Shown here: positions 47,750 to 60,300 of the stretch, piece by piece
How the letters are laid out: every line of letters begins with the position of its first letter
Position numbering within the stretch: the first letter of the stretch is position 1
Assembly: GCA_947044365.1 (NCBI GenBank)
Contig: OX345638.1
Span: 7,201,201-7,265,200, forward strand
DNA: 64,000 bases
Source of the DNA: Petrosia ficiformis
Lineage: Eukaryota; Porifera; Demospongiae; Haplosclerida; Petrosiidae
Reading direction: 5' to 3'
Notes under the pieces: generated by a model
Databases searched by the model: none
What the model was told of the DNA's origin: nothing
Seen by the model: the letters and a program-made list of their open reading frames with translations, nothing else
Translations under genes and position numbers: made by a program

Positions 47750-48314
47750 TAAAAACTGAACGTTTCGACCCGAAGGTCTTCTTCAGCAGTATACAAAAAA
47801 CAAAACCAAATAGCCTATTTATATACGGACAGATAACAAGTGATGACATCATGACAGTACAAAGAGTGAGAACAATGATGGTACAGGAATACAAAGGGTA
47901 GTACAGAAAATAACAAGGTTTGACAATGATGGTACAAGAAAAGTAAACTATGACATGAAGGTTTAGATTAAGTCTGTGATGGTAGAATAGAGTCCCAAGA
48001 CGGATTAATGTGTACTCCAGGGTCTGTATTGATGGTGTCAGAAGTACTTTTTATTAAGATAGCTTCTCTGATCTTTCTTCTTCTCCAATTTTCTTCAACT
48101 GCTAAAACTTCACACTTGTCCCATAGAATACTGTGACCTGTAGAATGAACATGTACTGATATAGCATTGTTATGATCTCCGATCTTGATAGCTCTCTTGT
48201 GTTCACTCATCCTGATCTTGAAAGTCCTTCCGGTTTCACCTATGTAAGTTCCACCACATTCACAATGAATGGCATAAATGACCCCCGTCTTTTCAAAGGG
48301 TGGAATCGGTGTTT
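47750..48314 (-). mobile_element. Penelope-like retroelement 3' fragment with a GIY-YIG endonuclease
   Basis: On the minus strand from 48314 the frame reads PPFEKTGVIYAIHCECGGTY, IGETGRTFKIRMSEHKRA, then VHSTGHSILWDKCEVL and REAILIKS...INTDPGVHINPSWDS, ending at 47968. GVIYAI...TYIGET is the GIY-YIG signature and the remainder is the typical Penelope C-terminus (EHK, gH.i.W, R.ireaiLI, N.d.G). About 200 bp downstream (47757-47790, minus) is a conserved hairpin resembling a hammerhead ribozyme core. The RT domain is missing: the copy is cut at 48314, where an inverted repeat begins. Confidence 0.8.
47757..47792 (-). ncRNA. Hammerhead-ribozyme-like motif of the Penelope-like element
   Basis: The minus strand reads CTGAAGAAGACCTTCGGGTC followed by GAAACGTTCAG. 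CTGANGA and GAAA are the conserved hammerhead core boxes, GACC-TTCG-GGTC makes stem II, and CTGAAC.. / GTTCAG can pair on the outside. One extra A lies between the first core box and stem II, so activity is uncertain. Penelope-like elements are known to carry hammerhead motifs. Confidence 0.4.
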
Positions 48315-48378
48315 CAAGTCAAAACACCGATTCCACCCTTTGAAAAGACGGGGGTCATTTATGCCATTCATTGTGAAT
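48258..48378. repeat. Perfect palindrome with 57-bp arms and a 7-bp spacer
   Basis: 48258-48314 (attcacaatgaatggcataa...atcggtgttt) is the exact reverse complement of 48322-48378. The arms encode part of the Penelope GIY-YIG start on both strands. The right arm runs directly into an unrelated retroelement frame. Confidence 0.95.
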
Positions 48379-49140
48379 CGTGTTTCCGTTTCGTTTTCGC
48401 TCTTAGATATGGTTGGCAGCAAGGTCATCTTCCCCTCGAGTGTGTTTGTGGTCTAGATTTTACTGTCAACCACACCATGAACTGTCCACATGGTGGCCTC
48501 ATTATTCAACGTCATAATGAATTATGGGAACTGACTGCCCTTCTTTTAGGTGAAGTTTGTCGTGACGTAACAACTGAGCCAGTACTACAGCCTCTCACTG
48601 GAGAAACAATGCAATACTTAACTGCTATTACAACAGATGACGCCTGTTTAGATATTCAAGCTAGTGGTTTTTGGGGTGTGAGATCTGAAAGGGCGTTTAT
48701 TGATGTTAAGATCTTTAACCACTTGGCTAAGTCTTATAACGACAAACCACTATCTTCTGTATTTTCTCAATTGGACCAACATAAACGTAGATCCTATGAT
48801 CAAGGACTGAGAGAGGTGGAATTTGGAAATTTCCCTTCCCTCATTTTCTCAGCTGCAGGAGGTACATGATGATGTGTTATTATAAGCGTCTGGCTACACA
48901 GCACTCCAAAAAATGGTCTGAAGCCTAGTCTTGTGTCCACGGCTGGCTAAGATGTCTCTTAAATTTCTCACTTCCGAGGTCTGCAATTTCCCGGCTGTCT
49001 CCGAAGCTCATGATTATCTTCTATTTCACCCTTACTGTGTAACGGCAGTCTGGCTGTCAGTGAAGCTAGGCTCAACACTCGTGATAAATGATTACATTTA
49101 GATAATAATATTATTGTCAACCTGCACCCATTATTATTTA
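48322..49140 (+). mobile_element. Retroelement C-terminal fragment fused to an inverted Penelope segment
   Basis: After the palindrome arm the plus frame (to 48869) reads LRYGWQQGHLPLECVCG, NHTMNCPHGGLIIQRHNELW, ACLDIQASGFWGVRSERAFI, DVKIFNHLAKSYN and REVEFGNFPSLIFSAAGG. This is the conserved post-RT region of the same retroelement family as 41317-42500: a Cys/His knuckle (CxC...H...C), RHN, then a GFWG...DVxxFN domain. The tail 48905-49140 matches 41330-41600 inverted. The RT is absent. It ends about 125 bp before the ATG3 start codon. Confidence 0.75.
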
Positions 49141-49214
49141 TTTAAAAAAAACAACTGAAGCTCTTCTTAAATTAAATTATTTGCGCATATGGCATACGAG
49201 GCTACGAGCATGCG

Positions 49215-49250
49215 TGCATGCACGTGACATTTTTTAGGGCGTGGCTAATC
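49215..49250 (+). promoter_or_regulatory. ATG3 proximal promoter: CACGTGAC E-box and GGGCGTGGC box
   Basis: gcatgcacgtgac contains CACGTGAC at 49221-49228, 37-44 bp upstream of the ATG3 start. It matches eight of ten positions of the CLEAR element GTCACGTGAC used by TFEB/MITF factors on autophagy and lysosome genes. A GC/KLF-like ggcgtggc follows. Only the sequence match is seen; binding is inference. Confidence 0.4.
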
Positions 49251-49264
49251 AGCTGTTAGTTAAG

Positions 49265-52200
49265 ATGGCGACTGGAGAGATAGGCAAATTTGTTAACAAG
49301 GTCAAGCAGGGAGCTATATCTCTAGCTGGTGACATAGCTCCTACGTTGAAGGTACATGAATGAATATATTTGTTTATTCTACACAGCACGTTACGTTTGT
49401 TTCACAAACAGAACTCGAAATTTCGTGAAAGTGGTATGATTACTCCTGATGAGGTAAGTAGTTTTAACATTTAATCGTTAAGGTTATACTCTGAGGTCAG
49501 ACTTTTCACTTGATATAACATTGAGGCACAAAGTGGATAAATCATATAGCAACCAAGTCTATATAATTACTATTTAGGAGTGTGGCTACCTCACTGTCAA
49601 GCTATGCTCTTGTGTGTAATGTGTGTTAAGTCTGTATAGCTCAGTGGTGTTGCATGCCCGCTATGTAGCCACACCCTTATCTGGAATATATGTTAAATTG
49701 GTGTTTTACAACCCTTTAATGATCTCTGGCAACATGCCCAGTAAATTTGTAACGGGCTCATGTGAGTTAAGTAAAATGGCTACCTAGCTGTCATGAGATA
49801 GGTGTACGCATACACTATACATTGAAGACCATTGCCTCTATTGCTCTTATGAAGAATGAGCTTGGGGCAACAATATGGGATTGTGTGGATTGGAGCAGCC
49901 ATTGTTGTAATAATGATAAACAATAATTACTATTGAGTGCTGTACAAGAGTATAGAACAGCATTGAGAAATATTTTACAGGATTATACAATGCACATGGC
50001 ATTCTGTTATAGGATTGTTAACAAAGGCTGTCATTATATAATGTAATTTGAGTTTTTGATACATGTAGGTTTCGAAGCATGCACCAAATTGGCTCAACAA
50101 TGGTTATTGTGTGTTCCATTGGTAATACATCTTGAGCCGATTAACAAAGAGTTAATGCTGTTAGTGACAATATAATCATAATTAACTGCACCATCTGGCC
50201 CAAATAGAAAACTGTGCAGTGCCAAATAAGAATCTCTTTGGGCCAATGGTGTGCTTATCAAAAACACTGGTATTGACTGATAATATAGAATAAGAAAGAG
50301 ATTACATGTAGATAAAAGTATTGATTAAAATTATTTATTAATTAGTTTACTGGTAATGACTACAATAATCATTCTTTGCACTATTCTGTAATAACAGATA
50401 GCAGATATAGTACGTACATGACTTTATTAAGTTTACATGCTACGTACATGTATGAATGGAACTATACTTTAATTAAGGTGATAGTCAACTGTAGTACTAT
50501 AGTACTACTCTGTACTGTAATGTGTGAATTCGCTTTACATTTGTATGTGATAGCATACAGTAGTACTAAGGTGTAATACTGTGTAGTACATTTGAAGTTC
50601 AGTGTACTTCACTCACAAAGTACAATGTAGTCAATGGAAGTACAGTGATAGTAATAATGTGAGGTACTGTATATAATTATAATGAAATATATAATATAAT
50701 TATATATTATATATGCATACATACATATTTATATATATATATATGTGTGTGTGTATGTACCCTTGTTATCTACACCTATACTACTATACTCTATTTATTG
50801 TCCTGTATATTTGACTGTTGATACGAAAATTAGACATTTGACAAATAACCACCTGCAGAAATTTTGCGAGCTACGCCATACTAATATACTTGCTTTTGTT
50901 CTAGCCTCTTTATGACTGAATCCAGTTTCTAACATTGATGATAGTAGTGACGTATTCAAAGTTCTCTAACTCTTCTCTTCCTTTCTCGACTTCTCCATTT
51001 GCAAAATTGAGGAGCAGTTTCACCTTGTCGCCACTCGTCATGGTTTCTTTTGTGTATGTAGCTTGACCTTTGAACTGTGATGTACATCACAAAGACAATT
51101 ATATATAGATGCATGTTATTCAGCCTGTTTTGTGCAGGCACTCATCTACATGTATGTATGGTATCCAAGAAGCAACTATCACTCCACCTACATGTACATG
51201 TACACATGTACATACCAGATTTAGTTAGTTTCCTGTGCAAAATGGCTGAGTAATGAGCGTTCAGGATGACAAACTTTTGTAATTTGTCAAATGACAGCTT
51301 TTTATATCCACAGTCACATTTAGTACTAGGATTGAGAAAAAGGTTCGAATGTTCGAACCTTCGTTTGTTTGCTGTGCATTTGAAACTGAATTTCTCACTT
51401 CGAAGCTTTGCTGCCACGCCCACTTTAATGTTTGCATATGTGCACTTGTGCAATCTGAACATGTCGTTAATAATGTGGGTGTGTTCCAGAAAAGACGAGG
51501 CTTTGTTGTTGGCTGCTTCTGTCTCATTTCTCAGTCCAGCAATGCTAAATCCAAATAGAAACAGCAAGAAGAACAACACCAGTACTCATAAAGCAATAAT
51601 ATATGTTTTGGAGGCACTCTATAGTGTAAGAGCAACATTGATAAAAACACATGCAAACCTTTGAATATTGTTCATTTTTTCTGACAAAGCGTTGTTTTGC
51701 AACCTTCATCCCCTATTGAATCTACTGTACTGTAGATGTATTCCCAATGGTGCACACACTAACCATTGTTAAGCCAATTTGGCCTATACTTCAAAAACAT
51801 ATCAAAAACTCAGATATATATGTAATCAGCACAAACCAACATTGTATCATACACATATGGCGTTGTGGCTAGAGCTTGGGCCTCTTGATCACAAGGTCAG
51901 TGGTTCTGAATCTGCTCTCGGCATGTTGTTTACTGAAGGAGAGTATTTGTCTTTCTGGGAACTTAATCAGTTTATAAACACTCCTATATAACATCATGTC
52001 AATACATATGTGTACGTGCTGCTACTACCGATTCAATCACTGTGATAGTAGTAATACTTATATTTCTTTTCTAAACTAATGAATTTCTTTAAATGTAGTT
52101 TGTTGCTGCTGGTGATTATCTGGTATATCACTGTCCCACATGGCAATGGTATGTACATATAATAATTATATTTAATGTCACATGACTTCTAATGTTACAC

Positions 52201-52451
52201 ATGTATTATTTCATGTACATGTACAGACTTCTAACAATACTCATTTGTTATAGTGTATCACATGACATCTAACAATGTGTCACGTGACCTTTAACCAATA
52301 CAAATGCATTATATTGTATCACGTGACTTCTAACAAGTTATATTTATGTTCTCTTTATCAGGGAGTCTGGTGATGCGTCTCGTCGTAAATCTTATCTTCC
52401 TGTCGATAAACAGTTCTTAATAACAAAGAAAGGTCTCTCTTTCTCTCTCTA

Positions 52452-52482
<31 letters not shown>

Positions 52483-54266
52483 ATGTGTCCTGTGTCAATT
52501 TTTTTTTCTAAGCCATTGTGGCTGTTCATTTTCTAAGCTGTTGTGGCTGCTTATATTTCTATATAGGCCATAGTGGTTGCTCTAATCTTCAATGAAGCCA
52601 TTGTGGCTGCTTGTTTGTTTGTTGTGTGTGTTTGCTTGCGCCTTTGCTAGCATGCTAGACACATGAATTTTCGTGTACCATCTTTAGTTCAAATTCCAAT
52701 TCTCATGATTAGCTATGTACCAAAAAATTCCCTCTACATTAAACATACATGTACAATATCCTTCTTTCATTTAGTTCCTTGTTATAGAAGATGTAGTCAA
52801 ATGTCAGTCGCACCTGAGAATGAGAAAGTCATTAAGTTAAATCAAGATGATGACGATGAAGAAGGATGGGTTGATACCCATCATGGAATAGGTAATCAGC
52901 TATTTATAGAATGATGGATTTAATTCACCGGGGTGGGTCAGGTGACTACAACTATATATTTAAGAAGTATACTGATAATCAGGGCTGGAAACAGTGTTTT
53001 GGTATGTTGTGAAGCATGGCCAGATTAATTGGCTCAACAATGGTTAATGTGTGTGCCATTGTGAATAGATCTTTGGGCCAATAGTGTGCCATATATCAAC
53101 TCATCAAAGAATAGCAATTTGATGATACGAATATTCTGAGTTCTAAATGAATTTCAGAGTATTGGATATTAAAACATTTCCTGACTCACCTACATGTATA
53201 GTGAAATATAAATCACTGTATTACCTTACTCCTCTATCCGGATACTCATTTAATTTTAGCGCATGCATAGAAACTAACTGTGAAATCAAAATGACAGTTG
53301 ATAAGCGTCTTGCTCGTGTTAGCAACTCAATTGACTTGTAGAGTAGAGAACGATTTGTAACAAGTGTATATAGAGAAAAAAACATCCCTATGATTGCTTT
53401 ACAAATTTAAGTGAAGATAAAAGTATCCTTATGACTGCTTTGTGGTGTCCAGAATTCAGTAATCATGGCTGACTTTATCAAGCATGAAAGACAACAGCTT
53501 ATTATAGTTATTATTTTGATTATCTACTCTCCTGACCTTTCAAAGGACCTTGTAGAACTTTAGGAATATATTTCAGGCAGAATAGCTAGTTATTAGTTAC
53601 AGTTTCTACGTAAGCTCAACAGCTTTCTTTCTGCTGGTGTGTAGAGCTTGATCGCGCGTTCTTTTACGCGCCACGCCCATTAATTGACCGAGCCCCCGGG
53701 AATGATGTAACTTCCTTAACTACGTATACAACCCATACTCGCGTAGGTGACACAAACATATATATATATATATATATAAACATACATCGAACCCGTGGGA
53801 AAGCAATCATAGGGATGGCCCTACGGGCCATAAAAACACCAATGCTACTTGTATAAACATCTATCGCAGTTCATTACAGCAAACGAGTGAGGTAATACTT
53901 TATATTTTACTGATGTATTTTTAAAACTACAGTATATGTCAATAAAAAGTCACCATATAGTACAGTAATTACTCAGTAGTTTGATTTCCACACAACAGTA
54001 CTTCAACAGTAGTTTTGACAGTAATTGATATACATGTACATGTCAATTCAACACCACAGTAGTGAGACAATAATTACTATACTATACTGACAATAGAACT
54101 ATTCGGTCTAGTATGGCTAAAAGAAAAAGAGTTTAATTTTGCAGAATCTTTATCTGGTGAGAAAGAGGCTACATTTGTATTTATAACAATTTACAATTTT
54201 TAACTCATTAAAGTTTGATGCCCGTAAGGCCACCCCTATGATTATTTTCCCACGGGTTCGATGTAT

Positions 54267-54324
<58 letters not shown>

Positions 54325-57300
54325 TGTGTATATTTTAATGTTGTTTTAGTTTGGCAATAATGACCACTTTTAGTTATAGTTATAGTATGTCTAGTTTATC
54401 ACAGTTTCAATTTAGTTATAGTTAATTAAATAAAATAATATTAACCTTACTAAAAGGGTTTTTTTTTTAGTTAACTAACTAAAAGTGCCCATTATTGGCC
54501 AATTTTCATTTTAGTTAGTTATAGTTATTACAATGTACTTGTAATTTAGTTGTAGTTTAGTTAACTAAAAGTCACAATGCCTTACTAAAAGGGTTTTTCG
54601 ATATAGTTATAGTTAAACAACACTAATATGTGGCCATTTACACGCATTGTATATATAGTTAAGGAAGTTGCGTCATTTCTGCGGGGTCAGTCAATTAATG
54701 GGCATGGCATGGAATAGAATGTGCGCTCAAACTCTACAGTAAATAAGGAATGAAGCTGATTGTGGCTTTACTTATAAACTAGCTTTGCTAGGTGTAATAC
54801 ATTACTAAAGTTCTACAAGAACCTCTAAAAGGTAATAAGAGTATATAATATATGTAGGTAATGAGTATAATACATGTGTGTATATTCATGATAATGTCAG
54901 CCCCGATTACTGAATATTAGACACCATAAAGATATGGGATACTCTTTCTCCATATATCTTGTTTGAGTAGTTTCATTTCACACTACAGTAGTTCAACAGT
55001 AGTTTTGACAGTAATTGGTATACATGTTGATTCAACACCACAGTAGTAAGACAGTAATTACTGACTCTACTGGAAATAGAACTATATAAGGTAATTGATG
55101 TTACTGTATGGTGACATTTTATTGACATACTATACTGTATAGTGTAAAGTGATACAGTAAAATCCCTTAAAAGAGTACACCATTGGGATGGCCCTTTTTG
55201 TTGACATACTGTAAAGTGTAAAGTGATACAGTAAAATCCCTCTAAAGAGGACACCATTGGGAAGGCCCTTTTTGTTGACATACTGTAAAGTGTAAAGTGA
55301 TACAGTAAAATCCCTCTAAAGAGGACACCATTGGGATGGCCTTTTTTATTGACATACTGTACAGTGTAAAGTGTTGCACATTTAAATTAAAATGGGTGTG
55401 GTTATCATAAGCGATAACTATTGATACAAACGAGAAAGCAAAATCATCTAATTATCATGATCAGCCTTTGAAGGCTTTCCAAAAATTGTATGGATCATAA
55501 TTACTGGACGGCTCAAACAATATATATTAAATCTGACTGTTGCTTTTATATCCTCTATACCTACATACCTATTGTGGGTATTGTGATGAGGTTTATATAA
55601 TGATATTCATAACTACAACATCCTGTACATGGGCTGTGTATATAAACACACATGTACATATCATGTGGTGTTGTTTTAGTTGTAGTTATAGTAGACTGGT
55701 TTCTCAATATTTAGTTTAGTTATAGTTTAATTAACTAATATTAGGCTAACTAAAAGTCTCCATTATTGGCCCGTAGGGCCATCCCTTTGATTGCTTTCCA
55801 CGGGTTTTAATGTATATAAATTATATATATTTTCTTGTGTCCACTTGCGCAAGTGCGAGTATGTGTTGTATACCTAGCTAAGGAAGTTGCGTCATTCCCG
55901 GGGCCTCGGTCAATTAATGGGTGTGGCACATACATGTAAAAGAATGCGCTCAACAGACGGAAGCTAAGTACATGTAGCTTACGTAGAAACTGGAACTAAT
56001 AGCTAGCTATACTGCCTGAAATATATTCCTAAAGTTCTACAAGGTCCTTTAAAAGGTAAGGAGAGTAGATAATGAAAATAACAACTATAATAAGCTGTTG
56101 TCTTTCATGCTTGATAAAGTCAGCCATGATTACTGAATGCTGGACACCACAAAGCAGTCATAGGGATACTTTTATCTTCACTTAAATTTGTAAAGCAATC
56201 ATAGGGATGTTTTTTTCTCTGTATATACTTGTTATTTTAGTTATAATTATTACAGTATTTAATTTATTTATAGTTCAGTTAACATCTATTAGTACATGTA
56301 TATATAGAGTATATCTCTACATATCATCTCATGCTGTGTTGATGCCACAATCAAAACTAGAATGTTTTCATGATTATACTTCTTCTGCCTTCACTCAAAT
56401 GAATGGTACAGGCCACACTGGTAGAGAATATAGAAATGTTCACTTCTGTTTTCGGATGAGATGAACAACACTTCTCGTGATTCCTCAGACCTTGAGGTCT
56501 AAAAGTTCTTCTAGAAAACCGACATGGCACTGATGTTAACGCATATGCACTGTGTTTCTGCCGCCTGTGGTTCACCATGCCTGCCCTACTTTGAGCTACA
56601 ATTATACACACACACACAGAGCCAAACTATCCACCAAACGCTAATTAATCACCCTGGACTCATCCCATGTATAAATTAATATTCAGCCTGTTTGAAAAGG
56701 CTTTCAAAAATTAGAGAAATTAGATAACATTATGTATTGTGAGGTTTGATTGTTGCTTTTATATCTTCTATACCTATCGACCTATTGTGGGTTTTGTGAT
56801 GAGGTTTATATAATTATATTCATAACTTCCAGTACAAGCATCATGTATACATCCCTTTGATGTGTTGAGCTCTATATAGATCTGAAAGGAGGTCTATATT
56901 TTTTAATATAGACTTTTCTCACCACTCTGTGTACACTATCATATAATATATTGTATATACATGTAGTATGCTAATAGGTCCTATAACTGAATGTATACAT
57001 TCATTTTGTGTGTGATATATATACATGTAGCCCTCACAGGCTCAGGCTATATCACATCCTTACACAAAAAATTACATACTATATTTTGTATGCAGGACCT
57101 GTTAGCATACTATATAGTACATATATATATATAATATATATAACATGGCTTCGAGGGGTGAAGGGCTGATATTGCTGATACATACCAAGAAGCCATGCTA
57201 TAGATGTGGTGTATACATGTATAATATATTCTATACCTAACATGTTACCTGACATCTATGGCTCTACGCTCCTCTTTTCGTTTGTCTCCAACTCTTTTCA

Positions 57301-60300
57301 ATTTACAACTTGACTGCACATGCTCAGACTGATACAATCTATTATGAATATCATTATAGGTCTTATATTAGCCCTGTGGTTGGGTGTATATCGTGTATAT
57401 AACACCTGTCGGTAACTTTGATGTGGCTGTTAGCTATAGTATTTATAATAATATATCTATATATATATATAGTATCTCTATATATATCATCTCATCTTAT
57501 TAGTACATGTAGTACATGTACACATGTATGTTATAATTTGACCTACATGTACATGTACATGTGTATTAAGTACAGTATATGTCAATAAAAACTCTACGTT
57601 TCGTTTTTGTAGTACCAACGTAGTACGAAACTAACATACCGTACTATTAACGTTGCGTTAAAACCTTTTTTTTGCGTTTAAATGTTTAATTAACGTTTGC
57701 TATTAATCATTGCAGAAATATGGGCGTCGTTTACGAGCCAAACGGCCAAGATTTTACTGCTACATTCCCTCAGAAGAACACTAGACATTATCTCCTCCTC
57801 TAGCAAGACTGCGTGCATTTAATAATTATAGACTATATAACGAGTTAAAATATTATCTAATTTAGTATGTTCTATTTCTATTTTAGCAATGGATCAACTT
57901 AATGAGGAAGTAACTGATATTACATTAGAAGACAAGCCCAAAGAACCAGAGTCTTCGATAGTGGGTGTGGCTATATATATTTAGATTAATAATGTACATC
58001 TTATTACAATTGTTTTTAATTAGGGTAATCAACTAGTGGGTGTGGTTGTTGATGATGATAGTGATGACGATGAACCTATACTGGATATGGATGAATATGA
58101 GGAAGAAGATGATCCTGTATGTTAGACTATCACATGTACATGTATAATTATGTAAATACATGATGTTATCAGAGATGTAGAAAGAAAGAAAGAAAGAAAG
58201 ACACCTGAGGCAATGGAAAAATGAAAAATGAGAGTTGCATGTACATGTACATTGTACGTGACTACATGTACATGTACGCACATAAGTACAGTCCCAGTAA
58301 CATGTACAAGTATAGTCCCAGTAACATGTACAAGTATAGTCCAGTAACATGTACAATTATAGTCCAGTAACATGTACAAGTATAGTCCCAGTAACATGTA
58401 CAAGTATAGTCCAGTAACATGTACAATTATAGTCCAGTAACATGTACAAGTATAGTCCCAGTAACATGTACAAGTATAGTCCAGTAACATGTACAAGTAT
58501 AGTCCCAGTAACATGTACAAGTATAGTCCTAGTAACATGTACAAGTATAGTCCAGTAACATGTACAAGTATAGTCCCAGTAACATGTACAAGTATAGTCC
58601 AGTAACATGTACAAGTATAGTCCAGTAACATGTACAAGTATAGTCCCAGTAACATGTACAGGTATAGTCCCAGTAACATGTACAAGTATAGTCCAGTAAC
58701 ATGTACAAGTATAGTCCAGTAACATGTACAAGTATAGTCCAGTAACATGTACAAGTATAGTCCCAGTAACATGTACAAGTATAGTCCAGTAACATGTACA
58801 AGTATAGTCCCAGTAACATGTACAAGTATAGTCCTAGTAACATGTACAAGTATAGTCCAGTAACATGTACAAGTATAGTCCCAGTAACATGTACAAGTAT
58901 AGTCCCAGTAACATGTACAAGTATAGTCCTAGTAACATGTACAAGTATATTCCCAGTAACATGTACATCAACAAGTACACTCTATTTTACGTACATGTAA
59001 TTGTACATGTATTAAAGTCATGATGTACACTGTACAGTGAAGTTATAATGTACTTGTACATGTATAGTTCAGTATATGTATAGCTACTTTAATACAAGTA
59101 CAAGTCAATGAAATTTGGTATCTAAGGAGCTAGTAATAGCTCTTCCTGGATACCAACTTCCATTAACTTCCTTACAAAATGGTGGAATGGCAAACAGTTG
59201 AAGGTAATTGTTTGATCTTGTGGGAACAAGGTCCCATTTAGAAAATTAAGTCTCATTAGGCCTTTTTGTGGTGCACCACCAATATTACTGTCTGCACCAC
59301 CAATAGAGGTTCAAATTTTAATTTTGCACCACCAAGCATTGTTATACTTAATTACCATGAAGCCACATGATATTATTACCCAACCTACAAACCACATTGC
59401 ATTGTTTAAACAATCAAGTAAACTCAACTTTTGATGTTTATATATTTCATTATTTATTTAAAACCGTGGGTGGCACCACCAAATATAAAAATCCTGCGAG
59501 AACACTGAGTTGCATATTAATAAAGCAACATTTATTCACTTATACTTCATTATTTTAGGCTATAGTTTCAGCACCCAAACCTTTACAAAAGAAATCAGAT
59601 GCCACCGATATCCTTCAAACCAGGACATACGATCTTAATATCACTTATGATAATTACTATCGAACACCTCGTCTTTGGTTGTTTGGTTATGATGAGGTCA
59701 GTTTCATGTGATTAACATGTGACTTATAATGTTTTTGTTCCTATTACAGAATAGTAAACCTTTGAGTGAAGAGGAAATGTATGAAGACATTAGCCAGGTA
59801 ATGTGAAGATGAATAGCTTATAATTCTGACTATACTTGAGCACATTAATTTTGAGAATGATACATATGTAGGTGGATTCCGTGTTTTTGATAAGCTCATA
59901 TGGCGCACCATTGGCCCAAAGAGCTTCTTATTTGGCGCTGCACAGTTTTCTCTATGACTGTTTGTTAATTGGCTCAAGATTTGTTCTCAATGGTGCATAT
60001 ACTAACCATTTTTGAGCCAATTTGGCCCAAGCTTAGAATCATTAGAGCTTTGAAAAATGAGAATTATGCTGGCAATTAGGGAAGAGTTCAAAATAATTGA
60101 ATTAGCAAAAAGTATAATTTTGATTGCTTTGTCGTGTTCAACATTCGGTAATCATGGCTGACTTTATCATGCCTGAATCACAATAGTCTATTCGATATCT
60201 ACTCTCCTTACCTTTTAAAGAATCTTGTAGAAATTTAGGAATATATTTCAGATAGAATAGTTAGCTATTAGTTCCAGTTTCTACGTAAGCTACAAGCAGC

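Larger units (their letters stand above)
52080..57230. repeat. Segmental duplication partner of 21560-25840
   Basis: Includes ATG3 exons 3-5 and most of intron 5. Private features relative to the other copy: a family A insertion at 53361-53832, a longer AT tract at 54267-54320 and three tandem units of about 85 bp at 55085-55380 (gacatactgtaaagtgtaaagtg...ccctctaaagaggacaccattggga). Confidence 0.9.

Noticed and set aside
48172..48456. Plus- and minus-strand frames across the palindrome as separate genes
   Set aside because: They reflect the inverted repeat of one Penelope segment read on both strands.
58122..58849. Long minus-strand frames (up to 218 codons) with repeated MLLGLYLY and YTCTCYW
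   Set aside because: They are translations of the 23/24-bp minisatellite in three frames, inside an ATG3 intron.
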